64,000 nucleotides of DNA, taken from Cohnella faecalis. GTDB lineage: Bacteria; Bacillota; Bacilli; Paenibacillales; Paenibacillaceae. The position numbers and the translations under genes were made by a program. The stretch is from assembly GCF_003570905.1 (NCBI RefSeq), contig NZ_QXJM01000042.1, forward strand, positions 52,965-116,964, in the 5' to 3' direction. This document shows positions 52,583-64,000 of the stretch, piece after piece (the stretch's first letter is position 1; each line of letters begins with the position of its first letter). Under the pieces are notes generated by a model. It was not told the DNA's origin. It was given only the letters and a program-made list of their open reading frames with translations, and did not search any database.

Positions 52583-53917
52583 TTATCGAGCTTCATGCTC
52601 CAGCCATTCGTAATAAACGCATTCCGCTATGAAAAACAACGAAAGATACAGCTTCCCCCATTCATACTGAGTCAGCAGCCGGCGAATCGGCTCCCGCGCA
52701 AGCTTAAGGACGGCAGGGTCGCCGCTTAACGCAACGAACCATGCGGCCCAGAGCGGCTCCCGAACGTATTGCGCTTCATACACTTTGCGCGGCGAACGCT
52801 CGTGCCACTCCCGAGACTGGATTTCCGCGACCGTTACGGCATCCTCTACGCTCTCTTGCCGCTTCCACCAAGCGTTGAGGAACCTCCAATCGATGTCGAA
52901 AGGAATCTCGTTGTCGTTGTCGTAGGCCGTATACTTTTCCTTGCGAATATATGCCAACGCTCGCTGTGCATTATGGTCCAAGCCTGCCGCGAACATGAGC
53001 TTCCGGTTCTCGTCCCGTTCAAGCTCGCGAAGCTCCCGCAGGCAGGCTTGCGCGCTGGCCGACGTCCAATACGGGTATTTGCGGAGCCGGCTTCCGCCGG
53101 TTCGCGCCTTCTCCTGGCCGGCGCACACTTCTTTCGTAAGAAAATCGCTTTCGTAACGGGAACCCGGCTCGTCGCGCAATCCCGTCTCGCACCATTGAAA
53201 CCGGGTTTTTCCCGCACCTCCCGGTTTTTCTTCTCCGGCTTCGACGTATAAATCGCCCCATTTTCGATCTCCGGTCAACTCGCCCGTCACCTTCAGAACG
53301 AATAGAAGCCTGGCCGCATGGATAAATCCCGCTTTGCGCCAATCTCCGCGGAAAGCGTAGAAATCGCGATCGCACGGGAGCCTCCAGCGAAGGCGTACGA
53401 TCGCCTCAGCCGCAGCGGCGACCGACCGTTCGATACGCGGCTTCATTTCCGGCGAACACAGGCCGCTTCGCACATATTTCCACAACCCGTAGAACCAAGG
53501 GGCGGTCTGATCGTCCGAGCCGATGAAATGATGGCCTCTTCCGTCCGTCGCGATCCCCCGCGCCACGAATCCGGGGGAATCGCCGACTTCTCCCAGCCGT
53601 ACGAGACCGAGCGCGATTTTCTCGGCGCGAATGCGGTCCCGCTCCTCCCCCGTCGTCTTCCATCGGTTAATGAGGCCGTCCAAGTACAGCCCGTTGAAGA
53701 AAGCGCCGTTCTCCGCCGGGCACCACCAAGCCAGCGCATTCGGCTTGCCTTCCCGGCATTCCTCCGGAGTCGGCAAAGATACGGTGCCGTCGAGGCCGGC
53801 GTAATCGAGCACGATGCCGTATCCTTCCTGCTCGTGAATGAACCGCCGCCATATTTCGTCATGCGCCCGTTCAACCGCTAACGCGACGGAGTCGCTTCGA
53901 TTGACTTGCCAGCCCAC
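52583..53917 (-). CDS. Unassigned protein, possibly an (alpha/alpha)6-type glycan enzyme
   Basis: A 444-residue soluble protein without signal peptide or membrane helices. I do not recognise its family with confidence. It is mostly alpha-helical by appearance and rich in Trp/Tyr (NALAWWCPAENGAFFNGLYLDG, shown as ALAWWCPAENGAFF; SDDQTAPWFYGLWKY), which is reminiscent of helical-toroid glycosidases. It lies about 30 bp after the giant GH99-like gene and ends the operon, so a role in using the same glycan is likely but inferred. Confidence 0.7.
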   Translation of the reverse strand: MGWQVNRSDSVALAVERAHDEIWRRFIHEQEGYGIVLDYAGLDGTVSLPTPEECREGKPNALAWWCPAENGAFFNGLYLDGLINRWKTTGEERDRIRAEKIALGLVRLGEVGDSPGFVARGIATDGRGHHFIGSDDQTAPWFYGLWKYVRSGLCSPEMKPRIERSVAAAAEAIVRLRWRLPCDRDFYAFRGDWRKAGFIHAARLLFVLKVTGELTGDRKWGDLYVEAGEEKPGGAGKTRFQWCETGLRDEPGSRYESDFLTKEVCAGQEKARTGGSRLRKYPYWTSASAQACLRELRELERDENRKLMFAAGLDHNAQRALAYIRKEKYTAYDNDNEIPFDIDWRFLNAWWKRQESVEDAVTVAEIQSREWHERSPRKVYEAQYVREPLWAAWFVALSGDPAVLKLAREPIRRLLTQYEWGKLYLSLFFIAECVYYEWLEHEAR

Positions 53918-53949
53918 GTCGGATTCTCCTTTCTTGCCTAACTACAGCT

Positions 53950-56900
53950 TTAGAGTGGAATATCGAAAGCCGGAGTCGCCGCAATGTCGCGAACGATCGT
54001 TTTGTTCACGCCTCCGTAGGCCGCTCCGAACGTATAAGTGCCGGGGAGCAGCTCTTTCACGGCCTCGCCTGAAATCGTCAGCCCGACCATCCTCCAGCTT
54101 CCTGCGTAATATTTGACGAGAATGCCTTCCACAGCTTGGCCTGCCCCGTCCTTTACCGAAACCTTGACACTAACGGTCTGGAAAACGACGATCGGGTTCG
54201 CGCCGATGTTTTGCACAAGCTCCCTATACGTTCCCTCGTAAGTCATCGCGAACGTGTACGAGCCCGGCAGCAGCTCCTTCCCGGCTTCCCCGCCGCTCGT
54301 GCTTCCGAACGTCCTCCAGCTTCCCGCGTAATATTTCGCCGCTCCGACGTCCAGCGGATTTCCCGTGCTGTCCCGCAGCCTCACTCTAACGTTCGTCGTC
54401 TGAAAGACGACAATCAGGTTGGCGCCGATATTTTGCACAAGCTCCCTATACGTTCCCTCGTAAGTCATCGCGAACGTGTACGAGCCCGGCAGCAGCTCTT
54501 TCCCGGCTTCGCCGCCGCTCGTGCTTCCGAACGTCCTCCAGCTTCCCGCGTAATAGCTCACGGCTCCGACATCCAGCGGATTATCTATGCTGTCCCGCAG
54601 CCTCACTCTAACATTCGCCGTCTGGAAAACGACGATCGGGTTCGCGCCTGTATTTTGTACAAGCTCCTTATACGTTCCCTCGTAAGTCATAGCGAACGTG
54701 TATGAGCCCGGCAGCAGCTCCTTCTCGGCTTCCCCGCCGCTTGTGCTTCCGAACGTCCTCCAGCTGCCCGCGTAATATTTCGCCGCTCCGATGTCCAGCA
54801 GATTGCCACCGCTGTCCTGCAAACGAACTTTGACGCTCACCGTCTGAAAAACGACGGTGGCGTTCGTTCCGGTATTCTGCACCGTTTCCTTGTACGTTCC
54901 CTCGTAAGACATTGAGAACGTGTAGCTCTTCTCCGGAAGCGACAGGAAAGCCGTTCCCGAGCTGTCGGTAACGCCGAGATCGCGCCAGCCGCCGTCGTAA
55001 TATTTGACGATTCCGCCGCCAACGGGATTGCCGGCGCTGTCCAGCAAGCGGACTCTCGTCCTCGTCGCGGACAGACTGAAACCGATGCTGCCCGCCGTCT
55101 CGACATTTCCGGCCCAATCCGCAGACCGATACCGCAGCGTATGCACCCCCGCCTTCTCGAAAGCAACGGGAGCGGTATACGTCTGCCACGAATTGCCGTT
55201 ATCGAGACTGAACTCGGTATATTTCACGCCCGAATTCGTATCGGCTGCCGCCAAAGCAACCAGAACCGGACCGACGTAAGCGCCAGCCGTTCCGTCCGGC
55301 TGCGAAGGCGACAGCACGGCATTCGTTATCGGCGGCATACTGTCAGCGATCAAGGATGCCGACGCCTGGAACGACCCGTCCGCCGTCGTCGCCTTAATGA
55401 GCGCCTGCCCATTGCCGACGGTCTGAATCGTTCCGTTGCCGGAGACGGTTGCGACGGTCGGGTCGCTAGTGCTCCACAAGACGTTCTTATTGGTCGCATT
55501 CGCGGGCAATACGGTCGCCGCGAGCGTGTCCGCCGCGTTCAGGTTTAACACCAGCGAGCTTTTGTTCAAACGAATTCCCGTTGCCGAGTACGATACAATT
55601 TTTCTGATCTCCACATCGTCAAAGTAAAAAGAACCGGTCGCTGCGGGAGTATCCGTGTACATGAACATAACGACGTTCGTGACTACGCCCGATTCGACGA
55701 TCGTATACGTTCCTTTGATTTGTTTCCACGCCGAAGCGCTTAATGCGGAGCTCGTGAACATAATAAGCTGCTTGACGACACCGTTCAGCTTGTATTGCAG
55801 GCAAGCTCTCATGACGACGCCCGGAGTCGCGTCCGACCCAAGCTTAGCCCACGCCGAGTAATAGTACTCCTTGCCCTGCTCGATATTCGCCGGGAATTGA
55901 ATGCTTCCGTATTTCTCCGTCGCGGTCACCTTCAAGGATTGACCGCCTCCGTGGAACTCCGAAGAGGTCAGTTGGGTTAAAATCTTATAGCCGGAATATA
56001 GGATCGTTGTCCCTTCCATCCCCGGATCGTTAACGAGATTGCTCGCCATGACGGCATTGGACGGCACCGTAACGGCGACCGAGGCTGCCTTGCTGCCATC
56101 GACGGTTTTCGCTTGGATGACGGCGGTTCCTTCCAGCTTCGCGACGACAGTCCCGTCGCTGGCGACGCCCGCTACGTTCGCGTTGTCGGAGCTCCAAACA
56201 ACCGCTTTGTTCGTTGCGTTCGCCGGAAGAACGGTCGCTGTCAACGTTTCGCTCAAGCCCAGAGGAATCGCAGCCGCCGTCTTGTTAAGCTGCACTCCCG
56301 TTACCGGAACGTCGGGAACGACCGTAACGGCGCATAACGCGAGTTTGCCGCCGTCGCTCGTTCTGGCGGTTATCGTCGCCGTCCCCGCGCTCGCCCCGTA
56401 TACGGTCCCGTAAGCGTCAACGGTCGCCACTTCTGGACGATCCGAGCTCCACAGCACCTCTTTGTTGATCGCGTTGGCAGGCTGGACGGTTGCCGCAAGC
56501 GTCTCCAGCTTCCCGGCGACGATCGTTGCGGACGCTTTGTTCAAGCTCATGCCCGATACATAAACCCAAGCCGGACTCGCCGTATATTCGACCGGCCGGA
56601 TTTCGACGTCGTCCAAATAGTAAGTGTCCGTCTCAAGCGGCACGCTCGTATAAAGGTACATCGTCGTATTGGCGACCGTGCCTGTCTCGTTAATGGCGTA
56701 AACCCCTTGCACCTGCGTCCATTCCGTATCGCTCATCGGAGCGCTGGAGAAGAGAATCGTCTGTTTTTCTACGCCGTTCAAGCTGTACAGCAAGCCGAGC
56801 CTCATGATTTTGCCGGGAGCCGCCCCGGCGGGAAGCTTCACCCACGCGGAATAATAATAATCCTTCCCCTTGGCGATGCTCACGGGAAACTGAATGCTTC

Positions 56901-59900
56901 CGTACACGTCCAGCTTCGTCACCTTCAGGGATTGATGGCCGCTTCGCGCTTCCGCCGTGCTGAGCTCCCTCGTAATCTGCCAGCCCGAATACGGTATCGA
57001 GCTGATCTCCATGCCGGGATTGAGAATCAGATTGGCCCCCTGCACCGGAATACCTGTCGCCATGTCCAGCTTGATCCAATCGATGCTGAAATCTCCGGCT
57101 GCATTCGCGGCTACGAAACGAAGCTGCTTGATGACGCCCGCCCATTCGCCGGCTTGCGTCGTGTCGAACACGTACTCTCTATACCCCGTATCGTTAGACA
57201 GCACATAGCCTTTCAGCATTTTGGACCAATTCCATATTTGATCGCCGACCGTCGTATAATAAAGCTTCGCCCGCGTGCCCGCCGTACCGTTTTTCAGCCT
57301 GACGCGAACTCGTTTTACGGCCGACGCCTGAATATAGATTCCGGCCTCCGGCGAGACGATCGTCGGCTCGGTTCCGACCGACACCCCGTCGTAATGCCCC
57401 GCATCGGCGGAAACGTTCGACACTTGCCCTCTCACGGACCATCCCTGCTTGCCGTTGAATTCCCACAGAACGGACGACGTATACATATTGACGAACCGGG
57501 ATGTCTCGTCGGCGGCTACGCTGTATCCGAACGCCTGATTGAAGAAATCGCCCGGAATGAGCACGGTGCCTGTAGGCAGAAGAACCGGATCGTGCGAAAG
57601 ATCGATAGCCTGACCGTTCAAGTAAGCGGTCGGATCGCTCACCTTCAAGCGCAGCACCATGTTATCCTTCACGGCGATGACCGTCTGCGAAGAAGCGTCC
57701 CATTCGACGGTCGCCCCCACCTGCTTCAAAGCGTCCTTGGCCGGAAGCATGACGACGCCGTCTTGCATAACCGGAGAATCGCCGGAACGCAGAAGAGACC
57801 CGTTGACCAGCAAGTGCATTCCCGGCAGCCAAGACCTCGCCATCCCGACGAAATCGATGCTGAACGCCCCCGTGCTCTCCATCGGATCGACTCGGAATCT
57901 TTTGACGTACCCTTTCCAGCTCTGGTTTTTCCACATGCTCGCATAATAGTCGCCATAGGGCTGTCCCGGCGCGACATAGAAGCTTTCTCCCTTATTCTCG
58001 CTCCATTCCTGATCGGCTTCGGTAATGAAATAGATTCGAGCCGAAGCGGGGGTGCTGCTGTTCATCCGAATATGAATATACGGCACTTCTTCCGCCCGAA
58101 TTCCGAGATCGTCCGGGGACAATATTCCCGGATCGCTTCCGACGCTCGTTCCCGAATAAGCGCCCCCGGCCACGATAAGCCCGTCGATCTGTTTATCGAG
58201 GCTCCAGCCTTCGGGATCGCCGTTTTTATCGAATCTCCAAGCTTTCAAATAGTCCGTCGCAGTAGGCGGAGATGCCGGAATCAGCTTCGGAAGCGTTCTG
58301 TCCGGCGGGTACAAGACGTTTATCCGCGATTTTTGCGCTTCCGTCGGCAGTACGTCCTCATGCGCGCCTCCCCCGGCGAATACGTTGCGGATCGCGTCCA
58401 CGTAGCCGAATCCCGCCAAGCCGGCCGGCATAATGAAGTGGCCTTCCCCGAATTCGTTCCAGTTGTCGATCGTCATCATTCTCTTGCCGAGGCTGCCGCC
58501 GGGAAGAGAGGGAATGAACGTCGTCTTCAGCCATTCGGCGATGCCCTCAAATTCTTCAACCGTCGTTTGATAGCCGGAGCTCAGTCCCCAAGCCGTATCG
58601 TCTCGCCCCATCCCCAAAGTCGGTACGATGTCGATGATGCCCGCCGCTTTCTGGCGGCTCAGGAAGCCTTGCTGGTATTCGGCATGACCGCCCGAGTACC
58701 CCCAATTGTAGGAGTAGATGGCGTCGAACCCGGCCGCTTGCCGGTCGGTCATCGCTTGGACGTCCAAGCCGCCGTAGGTGCACAGCAGAATAACGCCGTC
58801 GAATCCGGCTTCCACCGCAGCGTTCCTTAAATAATCGAGCTCGTCTTTGACGTTTTGCACGGTTCCGAAGTCTCTCTTCAAGGAGGGCAGCGAGTAGATC
58901 GACAAGACCGGTTTATTGTCCAGAACCAAATAGCGGGGGTCCTTGAAGTAGTACTCGATCCAATACGGAACGATATTCGAACGAAAATCGGCGCTGTCCT
59001 TCGCATTGGAATTGGCATTTTCCCACATGATTGCGAACTTCATCAGATCGCTGTATTTGGCGTTGAAGAAGCCTTCGTGCAAGCCGTAGCCGAGATAAGG
59101 ATCTTTGATCGGAGAGCCTTCTCCTCCGGTCGGCCTGAACCAGCAATATAACTGATAGCCGATTCCGTGCTCGACCAGCCATTTGATTTCCCAGTCGGCC
59201 GTCTCCGGGCTTCCTTCGTCATAGAAGCCGAGATACGGGGTTCTCTCCGGATAGGGGTTGATCGTATCCCAGCCGAAGTGATGCCCTTCCCGCCACAAGG
59301 AACAGTTCTGCACGCCGATCAGGAGATCTCCCGTCGTCACCTTGTCCGGAACGGGGACGTAGTCGGCCGGCTCCGGCCGCTTCTCGTACAACAGTACATC
59401 GTCCAGCCACAGCGTTCCCTTGTTGACGGAGGAGACGACGAAAGCTATTCCGTCTATCGCTCCGGCATAAGAGGCAAGCTCGGCTCCTTCCGCCCGCAGC
59501 TTTCCGTTCAAGAAGATGTCCGCCTTGGATTCAGCGCGGTTTAACGCAACTTTCACGTGATACCATACGCCGGGCTTGTAGTCGTAGATTTCGCCAGGTT
59601 GTCCCGCCGCGTTCAAATAACACAGCTTTCCGCCTGCCGTGAACAATTTGACCGCGCTTGAATTCCCGCCTTTCAGTTCCGCCGACAGCCCGTCCTTTTT
59701 TTGGGAATCAGCATTTTGTATTCAAAAATCAAATCGTCCGACTGCGGCGTGAAAGACGTGGAGAAGCTCATGTCGTTCGAGGCGTTCGCGGCATCCAGCT
59801 TCAAGCTGAACGCGTCGGGGCGGGTGGAGCTGACCATCTCCTCGACGGAGATCGCGCCTCCGCCGCCTGCGGCGCTCCAATCTCCCGGCAGCGTTCCGGG

Positions 59901-60505
59901 CGTAACGGAAAGGAACCTCTCGTTGACGACATACCCTTTGTAAAGCTTTACGGGAGCAAAGAACAGTTCTCCCATAGACCCGCTTCCGGTTTGCGCTTGA
60001 AAATTGTTCAAGGTTGCCAAAGGTTGCTTGAAAGGCGCAGACGAAGCTTTCAACGCGCCGTTAACGTACACGTCCGCCGAATTCGCTCCGATGTCCGCCA
60101 CGACTTTGATCCCGTACTCAATACCGGACGAATAAGGCTGCAAAATCGAGGCTTGTCCGCCCGCCGTTTCTATCGAAAGATGGGTATTGTCGGCAACGAT
60201 GCTGACTCCTTCAAGCTCGTCGCCGCGAAGCTGCCATTTGACGCCCGCCATCGCCGCGCTCATCTTGAACCTGAATTCGAGCGTCAGCTTGCCGTTGTCT
60301 TGTTCGGCAAACCTTTTGTTGAGAATGACGGGAAGCACTGCGCTTTTATCGATGATTTTGAACCAGTTGTTGTACGAGTATGCCAAGCTTCCCGCCGCCC
60401 TCCGAACGTCCCATCCGGAAGGCTTCAGCTCGCCGGGTTCCGGGGAAAAGGAAGGGAGAAATCTTCATCCAGCAAATACCCAAGCTCTATCGAATTGCCT
60501 CCCAT
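53950..60505 (-). CDS. Giant multidomain GH99-like surface protein, frame broken twice
   Basis: About 2185 residues after adding one C near 60454-60456 and one A to the A7 at 59696-59702. Order: lectin-like beta domains (to about 350); GH99-like/WbsX-type catalytic domain (about 380-715; DNWNEFGEGHFI, DPYLGYGLHEG); copper-amine-oxidase-N-like domain (about 897-1012); carbohydrate-binding modules (about 1148-1315 and 1491-1635); three bacterial Ig-like (Big_2) domains near 1318, 1398 and 1645 with VxWSSD; an OmpL47-like segment; five 74-residue repeats to the end. GH99-like enzymes act on mannan-type glycans. Oddly, the start MGGNSIELGY shows no signal peptide. Confidence 0.82.
53953..55050 (-). 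repeat. Five tandem 74-codon repeats at the C-terminus of the giant protein
   Basis: A 222-bp unit recurs; the middle copies are almost identical (for example CGAACGTGTACGAGCCCGG at 54250 and 54472). Each encodes a YYAGSWR-FGSTSGGEA-KELLPGSYTFAMTYEGTY pattern, shown in parts. The outer two copies are more diverged. These are coding repeats, unlike the 51-bp arrays. Confidence 0.9.
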
Positions 60506-60694
60506 ACAATCACGCCCCTCGAATGATTTGGTAGATCATTGAAGAGAACTCGCAATGGCCGCAACTAGCGATTGGCAGCCTGACCGGACAAAGCCGTTTC
60601 CGGGGAGAAGCTCCGAGCAGGCCGCCAGCAAAGGATAGCCCGTGCATATTATTCTATGAGAGACTGCCGCTTTATGAACCTGAATGGTTCCAAT
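60506..60694. other. Spacer between the sugar-binding protein gene and the giant gene
   Basis: 189 bp with no ORF of note. AATGAT-TTGGTAG-ATCATT (60522-60540) is a small inverted repeat near the giant gene start. No terminator is clear, so read-through from the transporter genes is likely. Confidence 0.4.
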
Positions 60695-62199
60695 CTATTT
60701 GTTAGCCTCTTTCCAAGCGTCGATCTGCTTCTGTACCTCGATCATGATCTTATCCATGCCGGCATTGTTCAGCTTCTGCTTGGCATCCGCAATATACTTG
60801 TCGAAATCGGGCATCGAGCCTGTCAGCAGAATCGGTTTGATCTCCGCGAACACGGCGCTGACCTGAGCGACCTCGGCTTTGACCGGCTCGGAATTGAAGC
60901 TGAAGCCGAGCAAGGCGGACGTCTGGGCCGCATCGTTGTTTTTCTTCATCGCCTCAAGCGCCTTGGTGGAATTCCAGTTCGAATCCCATTGATCCCACAG
61001 AGGCCCGAGCCAGTTATGCCATATCGCCCACGTTTGCTCCGCGCCGCTCTTGGCTTCTATCGTCGGGTTATCGGTTCCCTGACCGGACTTCACCGTATAA
61101 TTTTGGCCTTCGAGACCGTAAGCCAGCGTGTTGGACAGCTTTTTGTCCTGCCAGATCAAATTGAGCAGCATCATCGCTCTATCCGGGTTTTTGGACGTTT
61201 TGCTAATGGCCGTAGCCGCCTGGATCATACTGTCGGTCGAAATAATCGGATAGCCGTACAGCGACTCGACCGTCGGATAGCCGAATAGCGCCGTCGATTT
61301 CGAGCCGTCCTCCGTATATCCTCCCGAATCCTTCAGCACGCCGTACTTCCCGGACTTTGCCTCGGCCAGAAAGTCGGTCTTGACGGCCGCATCCTTGGCG
61401 ATGTACCCCTTCCGATAAAAATCGTTCACGGTTCTCAAATGATCCACGTAGTCGGGTACGTCCAAAGTCAAGACCGGCTTCCCGTTCTTCTCGTCGTAGA
61501 CTACTCCGTCGATGATCGATCCGTAATCAAGGAGCGCAACCCCTGCCATCCCCCCTCTAGCGAAAGCCATAATGGGTGTAATGTCCGGCTCGTTCTTCTT
61601 GAGCTTCTCCAGAAACGGCTCCAAATCCTTCAATGTTTTAACATTTTTATAGTCGAATTGGTATTTATCGACGAGCTCTTTTTTGAAAACGAAGCCGATC
61701 GGCTGCGTGTAAGGAGTCTGAGCCGGAATAGCCATAATTTTGCCGTTGTAGGTGACCGCCTTCCACGCGCGTGGATCGACTTTTTTCTTAATATCTTGAC
61801 CGTACTTATCCAGCAGTTCGTCCAAAGGCAGGAACGCCCCTCTTTGAACGTTCAAATACAAACGGTTCGAGTACGTGGACGTAAAAACAAGATCGTACGC
61901 TTCGCCCGCCCCGACATCAGCTTCATCTTGTCTTCCCAGCCGGCGTTGTCGATCAGGTTAAAGTGGAGCTTGGCGTTGATTTTCTCCTTGAACACTTTGT
62001 TCGCTTCCTCTTCGACCGCAGCCTGATCCTTCTCGTTATCGATCGGCTTGCTCATGTACCAGCTTAATTCGACGAAATCCTTGGTACCGGCTTCGTCATT
62101 GCCGTTCTTGCTGCAGCCCGCTGCAAAAATCGCCGAGACGAGGAACACCGAAGCCGCGATTCCTAGCCATTTCGAAGCTTTGCCCTTCGCACGAATCAT
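60695..62199 (-). CDS. Sugar ABC transporter substrate-binding lipoprotein (LplA type), frame broken once
   Basis: The N-terminal part has a lipoprotein signal (SAIFAAGCSK) and ELSWYMSKPID; the rest, from about 61908 down, has a type 1 extracellular solute-binding fold of the LplA/YtcQ kind (AVTYNGKIMAIPAQTPY; TDSMIQAATAISKTSKNPDRAM, shown partly). One G added to GGGG at 61909-61912 joins them (SGAGEAYDLVFTSTYS), giving about 501 residues. The ATG at 62199 follows GGGAGG. It delivers an oligosaccharide or uronide to the permeases encoded just upstream. Confidence 0.87.
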
Positions 62200-62276
62200 C
62201 CGATTTGCCTCCCTGATCATTAGTATCCATCTATATCAACGGCTGGGCGATTTCGTGACCGCCCCGCCGGAATCGC

Positions 62277-63185
62277 TCAGCCTTTGACCGACCCGACGGT
62301 CAGCCCGCGAATGAAGTATTTTTGAAAAAACGGAAATATAACGAGCATCGGACCGGCAGCCAATATGCACATAGCCATTCGCGCGCCAAGCGCCGCACTT
62401 GCATCCCCTCTTTGACGAGTCCGTATTGCACCGCTTCCGCGCTGTTGAGAAATTCCATGTTTTTCAGCACGCGAATGAGCATGTATTGCAGCGTCATCAA
62501 ATTTTCTTTGTCGATATACAGCAAAGTAAGCCACCAATCGTTCCAATATTGCAGGACGAGGAACAATCCAAGCGTAGCGAGCGCCGGCTTCGACAAAGGG
62601 AGCGCGATTTTCGTAAAAATTTTGAATTCCCCGGCTCCGTCGATTTTCGCCGATTCGAACAGCGCGTCTGGCAGCGTTTTCAAAAATCCTTTCATAAGCA
62701 AGACGTACCAGCCGCTAATGATATAGGGCAATATTAGCGCCAACAGATTGTTTTTCAGCCCAAGCCATTTCACCATCAAAATATAAGAAGGAACCATCCC
62801 CCGTGAAATAGCATCGTGAAGAAGATCAGGAAGGCGAGAAACGACCGGTAAGGATAATCTTTGCGGGATATGACGAATGCGTAAGCCGTCGTCACCCACA
62901 TCCCGATCAGCGCTCCGGCTATCGTGGTAACCGCCGTTACGCCGTAAGAATGGAGCAGGATCTTCGGATTGTGCAAAACCATCCGATACGCCGTTTCCGA
63001 GAAGTTCTTGGGAAAAATCGAATAGCCGTGGACGATAATATCTTTTTCGGACTTGAAAGAGGTGCCCAGAATGACCGCGAACGGATACAAGCAAGCGATG
63101 CAAAGCGTAATCAACGCTAGATGTATGACGACTTTCCCGAATGTCAGGCGCTTCCGCAGCGGCCGGAATCGGCGGGACGATCCAT
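62277..63185 (-). CDS. Carbohydrate ABC transporter permease (LplC/YtcP type), frame broken two or three times
   Basis: A MalG-type permease with six helices spread over three frames: LALITLCIACLYPFAVIL near the start, the EAA loop ESAKIDGAGEFKIFTKIALPLSKPALA (in parts), and the family end FFQKYFIRGLTVGSVKG at 62277. Breaks resolve by one G at 62798-62802 and one G at 62405-62408. The ATG at 63185 has an ideal GGAGG but needs one more base near 63161-63166. Length would be about 303 residues, normal for the family. Probably sequence errors. Confidence 0.82.
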
Positions 63186-63215
63186 CTGCGAGCCTCCAAT
63201 CTTCCGTTTTATTTG

Positions 63216-64000
63216 CTAGAACAAAGAATGATCGGGATTGTTTTTTTTGACGATGAAATTGGTTGCGAGCACGAGGATGAAGCCGACGAACGACTGGAAC
63301 AGTCCGGCGGCGGACGCCATTCCGAAGTCGCCCAGATCGATGAGCGAGCGATATACGAAGGTGTCGATAACGTCCGTGGCAGGGTACAGGAGGGAGGAGT
63401 TCAAGGTCACGTTGTAAAATAAGCCGAAATCGCCGTACAAAATTTTCCCGATTTGCAGAATGGTCAGCATGACGATAATCGGCATGATCATCGGCACGGA
63501 GATGGACATCGCTTGCCTGATCTTGCCGGCGCCGTCTATTCTCGCAGCTTCGTAATATTCGGCGTCGATTCCCATGAGAGCGGCGTAGTAAATGACGGCT
63601 CCGTAGCCGATTCCCTTCCACACGGCACAGCCACAAGAATGAAAGGCCAATATTTCGGCTCGTTGTACCAGAGGATCGGCGTCTGGCCGAACGCAGCCAG
63701 CGCTTTGTTGATGACTCCGTACTCCATGTCGAACAGCGCCCGAAAAGCGAAGCCAGCCACGACCCAGGAAATGAAGAAAGGAACGAATAGAATCGTTTGA
63801 TACAGCTTGACGAGCCTTCTTCGATTTCGAAAAGCATGAGGGCGACTAAGACGGACAGAAAGGTTTCCCAGAAAATAAAGTCAGGTTGTACAAAATCGTA
63901 TTCCGGGTAACGCGAAGCAAGACGTCGCCCTTGAAAAAAATTCGAAGTTTCTGAAGTCCGCCAAGGACTGCCAATTCAGGTCGTATCGATAATTTTTGAA
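63216..64000 (-). CDS. Carbohydrate ABC transporter permease (LplB/YteP type), partial and frame broken several times
   Basis: Pieces in different frames give one MalF-type permease: DLNWQSLADF and GDVLLRVTRNTILYN near the window end, FLSVLVALML, QTILFVPFFISWVVAGFAF, KGIGYGAVIYYAALMGID, and the EAA loop ARIDGAGKIRQAMSISVP, ending NNPDHSLF at 63216. At least four single-base gaps are needed (near 63624, 63810, 63880 and 63940). The N-terminus lies beyond the window. First visible gene of the carbohydrate operon. Confidence 0.8.

Noticed and set aside
56707..58830. A 707-codon plus-strand ORF inside the giant GH99-like gene
   Set aside because: Shadow of the minus-strand gene, with Arg/His-rich, featureless sequence.

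Overview
The window is about 64 kb of Firmicutes chromosome, most likely a Paenibacillaceae member (Paenibacillus/Cohnella-like). The evidence is the groESL-tat-moaC-ydiF and thiL-tsaE-tsaB-rimI-tsaD gene orders and the ydcC-alr-ndoAI-ndoA block, all shared with Bacillus. A CIRCE operator and Leu T-boxes, an S-layer-homology protein, copper-amine-oxidase-like stalk domains, LplABC-type sugar transporters and moderately high GC point the same way. No rRNA, tRNA, CRISPR array, prophage or intact insertion sequence was seen.

Layout. 0-12 kb: partial nitroreductase, Rrf2 regulator, tex, a TetR/YhgE-like pair with a four-fold operator-like repeat, the toxin-antitoxin/alanine racemase block, an LtrA-family membrane protein and an APH-GNAT fusion. 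12-26 kb: TudS-like DUF523 protein, secreted phosphodiester glycosidase, FAD lipoprotein, Uup-like ABC-F, an amino-acid ABC importer divergent from an M20 amidohydrolase, and three of the tandem-repeat arrays. 26-36.5 kb: chemoreceptor, SLH protein paired with a giant amylopullulanase-like enzyme, groEL-groES. 36.6-44.1 kb: second chemoreceptor, tatC-tatA, three molybdenum-cofactor genes, 5-formyl-THF cyclo-ligase, YdiF-type ABC-F. 44.1-52.5 kb: a DnaA-box cluster, the fourth array, a PP2C-like phosphatase, leuA behind two T-boxes in series, and the t6A operon (thiL-tsaE-tsaB-rimI-tsaD). 52.5-64 kb: a carbohydrate locus (two LplB/LplC-like permeases, a sugar-binding lipoprotein, a ~2,185-residue GH99-like protein and an unassigned 444-residue protein).

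Most striking signal. Four separate arrays of tandem repeats, all with a 51-bp period, lie between genes, each within about 330 bp of the 3' end of a neighbouring gene. They make up roughly 4.5% of the window. Three share a dyad core (TAYGGKACNNCGTMCCAC); the fourth has an unrelated sequence but the same period and a comparable position. Within one array the units are nearly identical, while different arrays differ clearly. I do not recognise this as a described repeat family. Because 51 is a multiple of three, the arrays stay open in several frames on both strands and give false long ORFs.

Caution about quality. From about 45.6 kb to the end, at least ten reading frames break, each fixable by adding one base, usually in a homopolymer (mostly G or C). 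Genes hit include tsaE, which is normally essential. This looks like sequencing or consensus error that worsens towards the window end rather than real gene decay. I annotated these as genes with the break positions given.
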